A stretch of DNA of 7,979 bases from an uncultured Rhodospirillales bacterium (GTDB taxonomy: Bacteria > Pseudomonadota > Alphaproteobacteria > ATCC43930 > CGMCC-115725): assembly GCA_903897565.1 (NCBI GenBank), contig CAIUCF010000871.1:1-7979 (forward strand). The letters are read 5' to 3'. The stretch's first letter is position 1. Each line of letters begins with the position of its first letter. A model generated the notes under the pieces. It saw nothing but the letters and a program-made list of their open reading frames with translations. It was not told the origin of the DNA and made no database searches. Below are positions 1 to 4,815 of this stretch, one piece after another. A program made the translations under genes and the position numbers.

Positions 1-266
1 GGCTCGGTGATCGGCGTCAGATTGTCCTGCGGCCGGGTCGCGGCGATATCGAGCGGGCTGGTGACCGTGGGCTTGAGATGCCCGCCGCCAGGGCCGGCGG
101 CGAAGCTCTTCAATTCGTTGCTGAAATCGAGCGGGCGCAGATCGGCGCCCTTGAAACCGGGGGTGTCGACATTAGCGACGTTCTGCGCCAGGACGGTCTG
201 GCGCGCCGTCAGCCAACTCATCTTGCGGGTGATGGCGGAGAACAGCGGTAGTGAAGAGAGATCCAT
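1..266 (-). CDS. flgB: Flagellar basal-body proximal rod protein FlgB (partial, C-terminus cut by window edge)
   Basis: FlgB is a rod subunit exported through the flagellar type III apparatus and assembled in the periplasm at the base of the drive shaft. The first 88 residues are visible, beginning MDLSSLPLFSAITRKMSWLT. They show the hallmark of rod and hook proteins, an N-terminal amphipathic helix followed by QNVANVDTPGFKG (about residues 28-40; consensus ANxxTPGYKA), then the LRPLDF segment. FlgB is usually about 130 residues, so roughly the last third lies outside the window. ATG at 266 is chosen because it opens directly into the conserved helix. A GGGA-type Shine-Dalgarno precedes it weakly. 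It is divergent from the fliO-fliP operon and probably begins a flgB-flgC-fliE type operon running leftwards. The CtrA-type box at 317-331 sits at the right distance to drive it. Family assignment is secure. Confidence 0.93.
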   Translation of the reverse strand, partial: MDLSSLPLFSAITRKMSWLTARQTVLAQNVANVDTPGFKGADLRPLDFSNELKSFAAGPGGGHLKPTVTSPLDIAATRPQDNLTPITE

Positions 267-296
267 GATTCCCGGCCCGATCGGAATTTCACTATC

Positions 297-331
297 ATCA
301 TACTCGCCGATCAGGTTTAAGGGGGAGTTAA
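297..331 (-). promoter_or_regulatory. Candidate CtrA-dependent promoter for flgB (TTAA-N7-TTAA box plus -10-like hexamer)
   Basis: Seen directly: TTAA at 317-320, seven bases, then TTAA at 328-331. This exactly matches the full-site consensus of the alphaproteobacterial response regulator CtrA (TTAA-N7-TTAA). On the minus strand a TATGAT hexamer (302-297), one mismatch from the sigma70 -10 consensus, follows after 14 bases. The box therefore covers the -35 region, as in known CtrA-activated promoters. A start near 290 would leave a leader of about 24 bases before the flgB ATG at 266. A further TTAA lies at 344-347. AT-rich words stand out in this GC-rich window. CtrA binding is inferred, not shown. 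Confidence 0.6.
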
Positions 332-397
332 TGACTTTGCCGGTTAAATCAGGGCATCGTCGTTTTTCTTAAGCTCAGGATCCCACAGCGCCGCCGC

Positions 398-688
398 ATG
401 CAGGACAAGGCCGTCGCCCTCACCTTCGACCCCGACGCTCCCGCGATCCCGACGATCACGGCATCCGGTCGCGGCGTCGTCGCGCGGCAGATTCTCGAGC
501 TCGCCTTCGCCAACGGCGTCAAGGTCCGCGAAGACCCCGATCTGGTGGAGATCCTGGCGACCCTGGAGGTCGGGGCGGAAATTCCGGTCATCGCCTTCGC
601 CGCTGTTGCCGAGATTCTCTCGCACGTGTACCGGTGGGAAACCCGCGAACGGGAACGCACGGAACCCAATCAGGCCGGAACCCCTTGA
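398..688 (+). CDS. Stand-alone FlhB C-terminal-domain-like protein (EscU/YscU/HrcU family)
   Basis: A 96-residue soluble protein matching only the cytoplasmic tail of FlhB, the export-gate protein that switches the flagellar secretion system from rod/hook to filament substrates. Visible family signatures in order are KAVALTFDPD (about 4-13; FlhB: YAVALKYDP), ASGRGVVARQILELA (about 22-36), GVKVREDPDLVEILATLEVG (about 40-59; FlhB: GVPIVENPPLARALY...EVG) and EIPVIAFAAVAEILSHVYRW (60-79). The four transmembrane helices and the autocleavage motif NPTH of full FlhB are absent. ATG at 398 is the only plausible start: the frame is closed by TGA at 332-334 with no earlier ATG, GTG or TTG. The Shine-Dalgarno is poor. 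It ends two bases before the next gene, so coupling is likely. Such small FlhB homologues accompany flagellar genes in several bacteria; their role is not settled. Full-length flhB is not in the window and is presumed to lie elsewhere. Confidence 0.88.
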   Translation: MQDKAVALTFDPDAPAIPTITASGRGVVARQILELAFANGVKVREDPDLVEILATLEVGAEIPVIAFAAVAEILSHVYRWETRERERTEPNQAGTP

Positions 689-690
689 CG

Positions 691-1038
691 ATGGACGCTT
701 CGCTCGAGGCACTGCTCGACGATACCCAGGCCCAGCTCGACGCCGCCTATGAGGCGGTGAGCGCCGGGGCCGTGGTCGATCTCAGCGATCTGCCGCCCCG
801 GATCGAGACGATCTGCCAGCAGGCCGTGGCCTCGGGCAAGCCGGAGGCCGCCGACCGCTTGCGCGCCCTGATCGAACGCCTCGACACGCTGGAACTCACC
901 CTGCGCGCGCTCATGGCCACGGCGCAGGCGCTGGAGGCACAGGACCACACGGCCGGACGCCGCCGCGCCGCCGCCTCCTATCGCGTCGCCGCCGAGACCA
1001 CCGGCGAGGTGCCGCCGCCGGGGCGTCGCGATGAGTGA
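691..1038 (+). CDS. Small helical protein of unknown function in the fliOP operon
   Basis: A protein of 115 residues that I do not recognise as a named family. It is predicted to be almost wholly alpha-helical and soluble, with no signal peptide or membrane segment. Residues 1-35 (LEALLDDTQAQLDAAYEAV) and about 38-90 (VVDLSDLPPRIETICQQAV, then a Leu/Ala heptad-like stretch LRALIERLDTLELTLRALMA) could form two antiparallel helices. The tail (about 92-115) is basic, then Pro/Gly-rich and probably disordered. ATG at 691 is preferred because it lies two bases after the upstream stop; an in-frame ATG at 634 would overlap the FlhB-like gene by 55 bases. Its 3' end overlaps fliO by 8 bases. Size, helicity and context would suit an export chaperone of the FlgN/FliT type, but that is only a suggestion; no diagnostic motif is present. 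Confidence 0.75.
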   Translation: MDASLEALLDDTQAQLDAAYEAVSAGAVVDLSDLPPRIETICQQAVASGKPEAADRLRALIERLDTLELTLRALMATAQALEAQDHTAGRRRAAASYRVAAETTGEVPPPGRRDE

Positions 1039-1384
1039 CGAGTTTCTCTATATCCGCGCCGCCGCGGCGCTGGTCTTCGTCCTCGCCCTGCTCGGCGTCT
1101 TCGCCTTCGTTGCCCGCCGGTTTGGTGGCGGCGCCGTGCCGTCGAAACGGCAGAAGCGCCTGACCATCGTCGAGGTCGCCGCGGTCGACCCCAAGCGCCG
1201 GCTCGTCCTCATCAAACGCGACCAGGTCGAACATCTCGTCATGATCGGCGGCGGCCAGGATCTGGTGATCGAAAGCGGCATCGGCGCCGCCAGCCCCGTT
1301 GCGGTTGTGCCGGCCCAGGACACGGCGGCACCGCCGGCGCGCCAGGGACCGCCGCGCACGCGCCTCGACGAGGTCCGGTTTTGA
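1031..1384 (+). CDS. fliO: Flagellar biosynthetic protein FliO
   Basis: A 117-residue single-span membrane protein that helps FliP assemble into the export-gate core of the flagellar type III system. A short periplasmic N-terminus (residues 1-7) precedes one transmembrane helix (about 8-28, AAAALVFVLALLGVFAFVA) ended by RR. A cytoplasmic beta-rich domain follows, with KRLTIVEVAAVDPKRRLVLIKRDQVEHLVMIGG split over about 38-70; the pattern VDPKRRLVLIKRD...HLVMIGG is typical of FliO (and of FliO/MopA-type proteins). The C-terminal 25 residues are Pro/Ala/Arg-rich and likely unstructured. Its ATG lies inside the end of the preceding gene (ATGAGTGA overlap), and its stop TGA overlaps the TTG start of fliP, so the order of synthesis is fixed on one transcript. 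Sequence conservation of FliO is low in general; the call rests on fold pattern plus position directly before fliP. Confidence 0.88.
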   Translation: MSDEFLYIRAAAALVFVLALLGVFAFVARRFGGGAVPSKRQKRLTIVEVAAVDPKRRLVLIKRDQVEHLVMIGGGQDLVIESGIGAASPVAVVPAQDTAAPPARQGPPRTRLDEVRF

Positions 1385-2130
1385 GCCGGAGCCTGCGGGC
1401 AATTGCGCTGCTGGGCCTCGCCGGCCTGATCCTCTGCCTCGGCGCCGGGGCGGCGCAGGCGCAGAGCCTCTCGGTCGATCTCGGCAGCGGCGGCTCGGCG
1501 ACCGGACGGATCGTCGAGATCCTCGCCGTGATGACGGTGTTGAGCGTGGTGCCGGGGATCCTGATCACCGTCACCTCGTTCACCCGCATCATCGTCGTCC
1601 TCTCGTTCCTGCGCACCGCGCTCGGTATCCAGTCGACGCCGCCCAACACCGTGCTGGTCAGCCTGGCGCTGTTCCTCACCGTCTTCGTCATGACCCCGAC
1701 CTTCGAGAAGGCCTATGACGACGGCGTCAAGCCGCTGATCGCCGAGCAGATCACCCAGGAAGAGGCCTTCCCCAAGATCGTCGCGCCGTTCCATCATTTC
1801 ATGATGATCCATGTCCGTGACCAGGATCTCGGGCTGTTCATGACCATGGGCAAGATCGCCCCCGTGGCGACGCCGGAGGCCATGCCGCTGCGGGTGCTGC
1901 TGCCCGCCTTCCTGATCAGCGAGCTGCGCCGTGCCTTCGAGATCGGCTTCCTGCTGTTCCTGCCGTTCCTGATCATCGACATCGTGGTCTCGGCCCTGGT
2001 GATGTCGATGGGCATGGTCAGCCTGCCGCCGAGCGTGATCTCGCTGCCCTTCAAGATCATCTTCTTCGTGCTGATCGACGGCTGGTACCTGGTCTGCGGC
2101 GCCCTGATCCAGAGTTTCGGGCCGGGGTAG
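1381..2130 (+). CDS. fliP: Flagellar type III export-gate protein FliP
   Basis: FliP is an inner-membrane protein; five copies with FliR and FliQ form the protein-export channel of the flagellum. At 249 residues it is full length for the family. A cleavable signal peptide is visible (residues 1-27, ending AQA before QSLSVDL). FliP block 1 follows: SFTRIIVVLSFLRTALGIQS (about 62-81) and PPNTVLVSLALFLTVFVMTP (about 83-102). The periplasmic domain comes next, then block 2: LLPAFLISELRRAFEIGFLL (about 174-193), LPFLIIDIVVSALVMSMGM, and SLPFKIIFFVLIDGWYLV near the C-terminus. The start is TTG at 1381, chosen because it puts the signal peptide in frame, sits 7 bases after GAGG (1370-1373) and overlaps the fliO stop. 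No ATG or GTG gives a full signal peptide. It is the last gene before a 290-base gap, so the operon probably ends here. Identification is firm. Confidence 0.97.
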   Translation: MSRSLRAIALLGLAGLILCLGAGAAQAQSLSVDLGSGGSATGRIVEILAVMTVLSVVPGILITVTSFTRIIVVLSFLRTALGIQSTPPNTVLVSLALFLTVFVMTPTFEKAYDDGVKPLIAEQITQEEAFPKIVAPFHHFMMIHVRDQDLGLFMTMGKIAPVATPEAMPLRVLLPAFLISELRRAFEIGFLLFLPFLIIDIVVSALVMSMGMVSLPPSVISLPFKIIFFVLIDGWYLVCGALIQSFGPG

Positions 2131-2180
2131 ACTTGGACTCGATATCGGCAGGTGATCCCTGGTTTAGTTAGGTCCAAGTC
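2130..2180. repeat. 9-bp perfect inverted repeat just after fliP
   Basis: GACTTGGAC (2130-2138, beginning on the last base of the fliP stop) is perfectly complementary to GTCCAAGTC (2172-2180), with a 33-base spacer containing the palindrome GATATC. There is no T-run, so it is not a classical intrinsic terminator. It could be a weak structured end for the flagellar mRNA or a chance palindrome. Confidence 0.4.
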
Positions 2181-2420
2181 ACTTCGATCGTCATCCCGGC
2201 GAAAGCCGGGATCCATCCTGCCGACAACCCATCGGTGGATATATGGATTCCGGCTTTCGCCGGAATGACGGGTGAAGATGGGATCGACGGCAACATTCCA
2301 ACAAGGACGAGGATGGAACCGAGTAGCCTCGTCGCGACTATTCCCAATAGCGTCATCACGCGGCGGCGCTTGCTGTGCTAGGCTCGGACCCGACGAGATC
2401 GATCAAGCCTTGGAGCGTGC
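2131..2420. other. 290-base non-coding gap holding repeats and the leader of the PH-domain/MCE operon
   Basis: No convincing open frame lies here. The left two-thirds hold the 9-bp inverted repeat and the palindromic element. The remaining stretch, 2271-2420, has two small hairpins: GACGAGG/CCTCGTC (2306-2312 with 2327-2333) and CTATT-CCC-AATAG (2338-2350). A weak TAGGCT -10-like word (2379-2384) has no good -35. A promoter for the downstream operon is expected between about 2340 and 2400, but the sequence does not let me place it firmly. Confidence 0.5.
2189..2270. repeat. BIME/REP-like palindromic element between fliP and the PH-domain gene
   Basis: Two 28-base arms (2189-2216 and 2243-2270) face each other across 26 bases and are complementary at 26 of 28 positions. 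Each arm is also a hairpin on its own. The left is ATCCCGGC-GAAA-GCCGGGAT (2193-2212); the right, read on the minus strand, is ATTCCGGC-GAAA-GCCGGAAT (2266-2247). Both are perfect 8-bp stems with a GNRA tetraloop. The core CGTCATTCCGGCGAAAGCCG type word resembles a dispersed intergenic repeat I recall from many alphaproteobacterial and other proteobacterial genomes. A likely role is 3'-end protection or termination of the fliP transcript. Such elements are usually mobilised in trans; no transposase is present here. Confidence 0.8.
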
Positions 2421-2849
2421 ATGCCGTCCTATGTCGAGAGCAGCCTGGTGCAAGATGAGGTCGTGCTCTATCAGGCCGCGTTGAGCAAGTGGGCCTATTT
2501 CGTCCCGATCTTCTTCGGCATCATCCTGATTCCCGCCGTCCTCGGCATCTTCATCCTGATCTGGGTCTGGACCAAATTTGCCAGCACCGAGCTCGCCGTC
2601 ACCGATCGCCGGGTGATTGCCAAATTCGGGCTGATCTCGCGCAAGACCTTCGAACTCAACGTCGATCGCGTCGAGGGCATCCAGGTCGACCAGAGCGTGA
2701 TGGGGCGGTTGTTCGGCTTCGGCACCCTGCGTATCGCCGGGGCCGGCAATGCCGATCCGATTCCCAATATCTCCGACCCGATGGGCTTCAAGAAGGCGGT
2801 GAACGAGGCCCAGGCCACGGCGCGCAACCTGCTGCGCGGGGCGCGGTGA
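2421..2849 (+). CDS. Membrane-anchored bacterial PH domain protein (YdbS/bPH2, DUF304 type)
   Basis: A protein of 142 residues. The N-terminus (1-23, with DEVVLYQAALSKW) is followed by a hydrophobic hairpin or single long span (about 25-51, YFVPIFFGIILIPAVLGIFI) and then a bacterial pleckstrin-homology-like domain (about 54-137). Typical bPH2 motifs are visible: STELAVTDRRVIAKFGLISR (about 55-74), ELNVDRVEGIQVDQSVMGRL (about 78-97), FGFGTLRIAGAG and ISDPMGFKKAVNEA. Many relatives carry a two-helix anchor plus one such domain; molecular roles are mostly unknown. ATG at 2421 has GGAG (2412-2415) five bases upstream. It ends 19 bases before the MlaE-like permease on the same strand, so it may be the first gene of the lipid-transport operon. 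A role in membrane or lipid homeostasis is inferred from context alone. Confidence 0.88.
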   Translation: MPSYVESSLVQDEVVLYQAALSKWAYFVPIFFGIILIPAVLGIFILIWVWTKFASTELAVTDRRVIAKFGLISRKTFELNVDRVEGIQVDQSVMGRLFGFGTLRIAGAGNADPIPNISDPMGFKKAVNEAQATARNLLRGAR

Positions 2850-2868
2850 CGGAATTCCGCCGCTGGTC

Positions 2869-3999
2869 ATGGCGGCCGCGATGAGCGGCGCCGACTGGCA
2901 CGCCGATCCCGACGGTCAGGGTGTGCTCGTCACGCTGACCGGCGACTGGAGCGCGCGCGATGGCTTGGCCGGCGACCCCGGCGCCGTCGACGCGGTCGTG
3001 AAACAGGCCGGATCGGGCGGCCTGCGCTTCGATGGCGGCGCGCTCGGCAGCTGGGATTCCGGCCTTCTGGTCTTTCTCGCCGGGCTGCGCGAGGCCGCGC
3101 AGGCGGCCGGGATCGGCTTCGACGATGGCGGATTGCCGGTTGCGGCGCGGCGGCTGCTCGCGCTGGTGCCGCTTGCCCCGCCCGCCGCGACGCCCCGCCC
3201 TGGTCCCGGGCCGGTGGCGAGGCTCGGCACAGCGGCGATCGGCGTCTGGTCCGGTTTCCTTTCGGTCAATGCCTTCACCGGCGAGCTGGTGCTGCGACTC
3301 GGTGCCATGGCCCGAGGTCGCCTGACGATGCGCGGACGCGACCTGCTGGCCTGCGTCAAGGAAGCCGGCATCGACGCGCTGGTGATCGTCTCGATCGTCA
3401 ATATCCTGGTCGGCGGCATCCTCGCCTTCGTCGGCGCGATCCAGCTGCGCAAATTCGGCGCCGATATCTATGTCGCCAATCTCGTCGGCATCGCCGTCGT
3501 CCGCGAAATGGCGGCGCTGATGACGGCGATCGTGATGGCGGGCCGCACCGGCGGCGCCTATGCCGCCCATATTGCGACGATGCAGGGCAATGAAGAGATC
3601 GACGCGCTGCGCGCGATCGGCATTCCGGTCGTCGACTACCTGCTGTTCCCGCGGATCGGCGCGCTGTGCTTCACGATGCCGTTCCTCTATCTCTACGGCG
3701 CCGCAGTCGCGCTTTTCGGCGGCTTCCTGGTCGCGGTGCTGATGCTGCATCTCACGCCCGGGCAGTTCATGAGCCATGTCCGCGACGCGGTGAACTTCAA
3801 TCAGGTGCTGTTCGGTCTCGTCAAATCGCTGACCTTCGGCGCGGCGATCGCGCTGATCGGCTGCCGGGTGGGCTTGAGCGCCGGGCGCAGCGCCGCCGAT
3901 GTCGGCCGGGCAGCGACCAGCGCCGTGGTGATCGGTATCGTCTGGGTGATCGCGCTCGACGCCATGTTTGCGGTCTGTGCCAATGCCCTGCAGTTCTAG
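2869..3999 (+). CDS. mlaE: MlaE-type ABC lipid-transport permease with fused N-terminal STAS domain
   Basis: The inner-membrane permease of an MCE-type phospholipid/hydrophobic-molecule transporter, 376 residues against about 260 for E. coli MlaE. The extra N-terminal part (about 5-100) has the beta-alpha pattern of a STAS domain (VLVTLTGDW, LRFDGGALGSWDSGLLVFLA), equivalent to the separate protein MlaB. A Pro/Ala-rich linker (about 104-117) follows. The permease domain (about 125-376) holds FTGELVLRLGAMARG (136 on) and the family signature REMAALMTAIVMAGRTGGAY (212-231) followed by MQGNEEIDALRAIGIPVVDY. Five or six hydrophobic spans are visible. ATG 2869 is taken; ATG 2881 (residue 5) is equally possible since neither has a clear Shine-Dalgarno. 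The gene name follows the E. coli system by analogy; Ttg2B/YrbE are other names. It is followed 15 bases later by its ATPase. Confidence 0.93.
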   Translation: MAAAMSGADWHADPDGQGVLVTLTGDWSARDGLAGDPGAVDAVVKQAGSGGLRFDGGALGSWDSGLLVFLAGLREAAQAAGIGFDDGGLPVAARRLLALVPLAPPAATPRPGPGPVARLGTAAIGVWSGFLSVNAFTGELVLRLGAMARGRLTMRGRDLLACVKEAGIDALVIVSIVNILVGGILAFVGAIQLRKFGADIYVANLVGIAVVREMAALMTAIVMAGRTGGAYAAHIATMQGNEEIDALRAIGIPVVDYLLFPRIGALCFTMPFLYLYGAAVALFGGFLVAVLMLHLTPGQFMSHVRDAVNFNQVLFGLVKSLTFGAAIALIGCRVGLSAGRSAADVGRAATSAVVIGIVWVIALDAMFAVCANALQF

Positions 4000-4014
4000 C
4001 CCCGGCGGCGGTCG

Positions 4015-4815
4015 ATGACCGAGCCGAGCGCGGCCAAGATCATGGCGACCAAGCTGTCGTTCGGCTACGGCGCGCGCACCGTGCAGGATGACGTGTCGTT
4101 CACGGTCAAGCCGGGGTCGATCTTCGCCATCATGGGCGGCAGCGGCTGCGGCAAGAGTACCTTGATGAAGGTGTTGATCGGGCTATTGCGGCCGCAGAAC
4201 GGCACCGTCCTGGTCGATGGCGAGGATTACTGGGGCGCCGACGAAACACGGCGGACCGAGATCGGTCGCCGCTTCGGTGTCGTGTTCCAGAGCGGTGCGC
4301 TGTGGAGCTCGATGAATGCCGCCGAGAACGTGGCGTTGCCGCTGCGGATGTTCACCAAACTCGACGATGCCGCGATCTCGGCGCTGGTCCGGCTCAAGCT
4401 GTCGTTGGTCGGCCTCGACCCAGCCGGCGCGATGATGCCTGCGGATTTGAGCGGCGGCATGCGCAAGCGCGCCGGTCTGGCCCGCGCACTGTCGCTCGAC
4501 CCGGAGATTCTGTTTCTCGACGAGCCTTCCGCCGGCCTCGATCCGGTCTCTGCCAAGCGTTTCGACGACCTGATTCTCGAATTGCGCGACGGCTTCGGGG
4601 TCACGGTGGTTATGGTGAGTCATGAATTGCCGAGTTTGTTGGAGATTTGCGACGATGGCGTGTTCCTCGATGCCGAGGCCCATACGGCGATCGCCCATGG
4701 CGCCCCCCGCGAGCTGCTCGAGAGCTGCAGCCATCCGACCGTCAAGGCCTTCATGAACCGCACCCGGCTCGAGCCGGCCGACACCACCAAGGGAGGCCCC
4801 GATGGGAAGCGGTAA
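4015..4815 (+). CDS. mlaF: ABC transporter ATP-binding protein, MlaF type
   Basis: Cytoplasmic ATPase that drives the MCE transporter with the MlaE-like permease; 266 residues, normal for MlaF. All ABC motifs are present: Walker A GGSGCGKST (41-49), Q-loop Q92 in VVFQSGALW, signature LSGGMRKRAGLARAL (145-159), Walker B ILFLDEP with D169 and E170, D-loop SAGLD (172-176) and H-loop H203 in VSHEL. The VFQSGALWSSMNAAENVALPLR stretch (split over about 90-111) and the LSGGM signature, rather than LSGGQ, are characteristic of the Mla/Mkl branch. ATG 4015 is the annotated start; ATG 4042 (M10) would still leave a complete nucleotide-binding domain. The 3' end overlaps the MCE gene by 14 bases. The C-terminal tail after about 240 is short and probably contacts the STAS domain, as MlaF does with MlaB; that is inference. 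Confidence 0.95.
   Translation: MTEPSAAKIMATKLSFGYGARTVQDDVSFTVKPGSIFAIMGGSGCGKSTLMKVLIGLLRPQNGTVLVDGEDYWGADETRRTEIGRRFGVVFQSGALWSSMNAAENVALPLRMFTKLDDAAISALVRLKLSLVGLDPAGAMMPADLSGGMRKRAGLARALSLDPEILFLDEPSAGLDPVSAKRFDDLILELRDGFGVTVVMVSHELPSLLEICDDGVFLDAEAHTAIAHGAPRELLESCSHPTVKAFMNRTRLEPADTTKGGPDGKR
4789..4796 (+). promoter_or_regulatory. Strong Shine-Dalgarno for the MCE gene, inside the end of mlaF
   Basis: AAGGGAGG lies five bases upstream of ATG 4802. It is embedded in the last codons of the ATPase gene, so it fixes the MCE start and supports a real 14-base gene overlap. It is among the clearest ribosome-binding sites in the window. Confidence 0.75.

Noticed and set aside
634..690. Upstream ATG that would add 19 residues to the small flagellar-operon protein.
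   Set aside because: It would overlap the FlhB-like gene by 55 bases, and the added residues read like an out-of-frame translation (Thr/Arg/Asn-rich) ahead of the natural start at 691.
1130..1160. Nested hairpin inside fliO: GGCGC(1130-1134)...GCCGT-CGAA-ACGGC(1138-1151)...GCGCC(1156-1160).
   Set aside because: It is in coding sequence with normal FliO codons (residues about 34-43); short stems of this kind are expected by chance in GC-rich coding DNA, and nothing else suggests a regulatory role.
2189..2270. Possible CRISPR or IS terminal repeats because of the paired 28-base arms.
   Set aside because: Arms are inverted rather than direct, there are only two, no spacers or cas genes occur, and no transposase frame lies between or beside them.
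2338..2350. CTATT-CCC-AATAG hairpin upstream of the PH-domain gene as a riboswitch or attenuator.
   Set aside because: The stem is only five weak base pairs, with no competing structure, leader peptide or T-run.
2788..3777. A 329-codon minus-strand open frame opposite the permease gene.
   Set aside because: His/Arg/Asp-rich low-complexity composition, no recognisable family, and it is antisense to the clearly coding MlaE-type permease.
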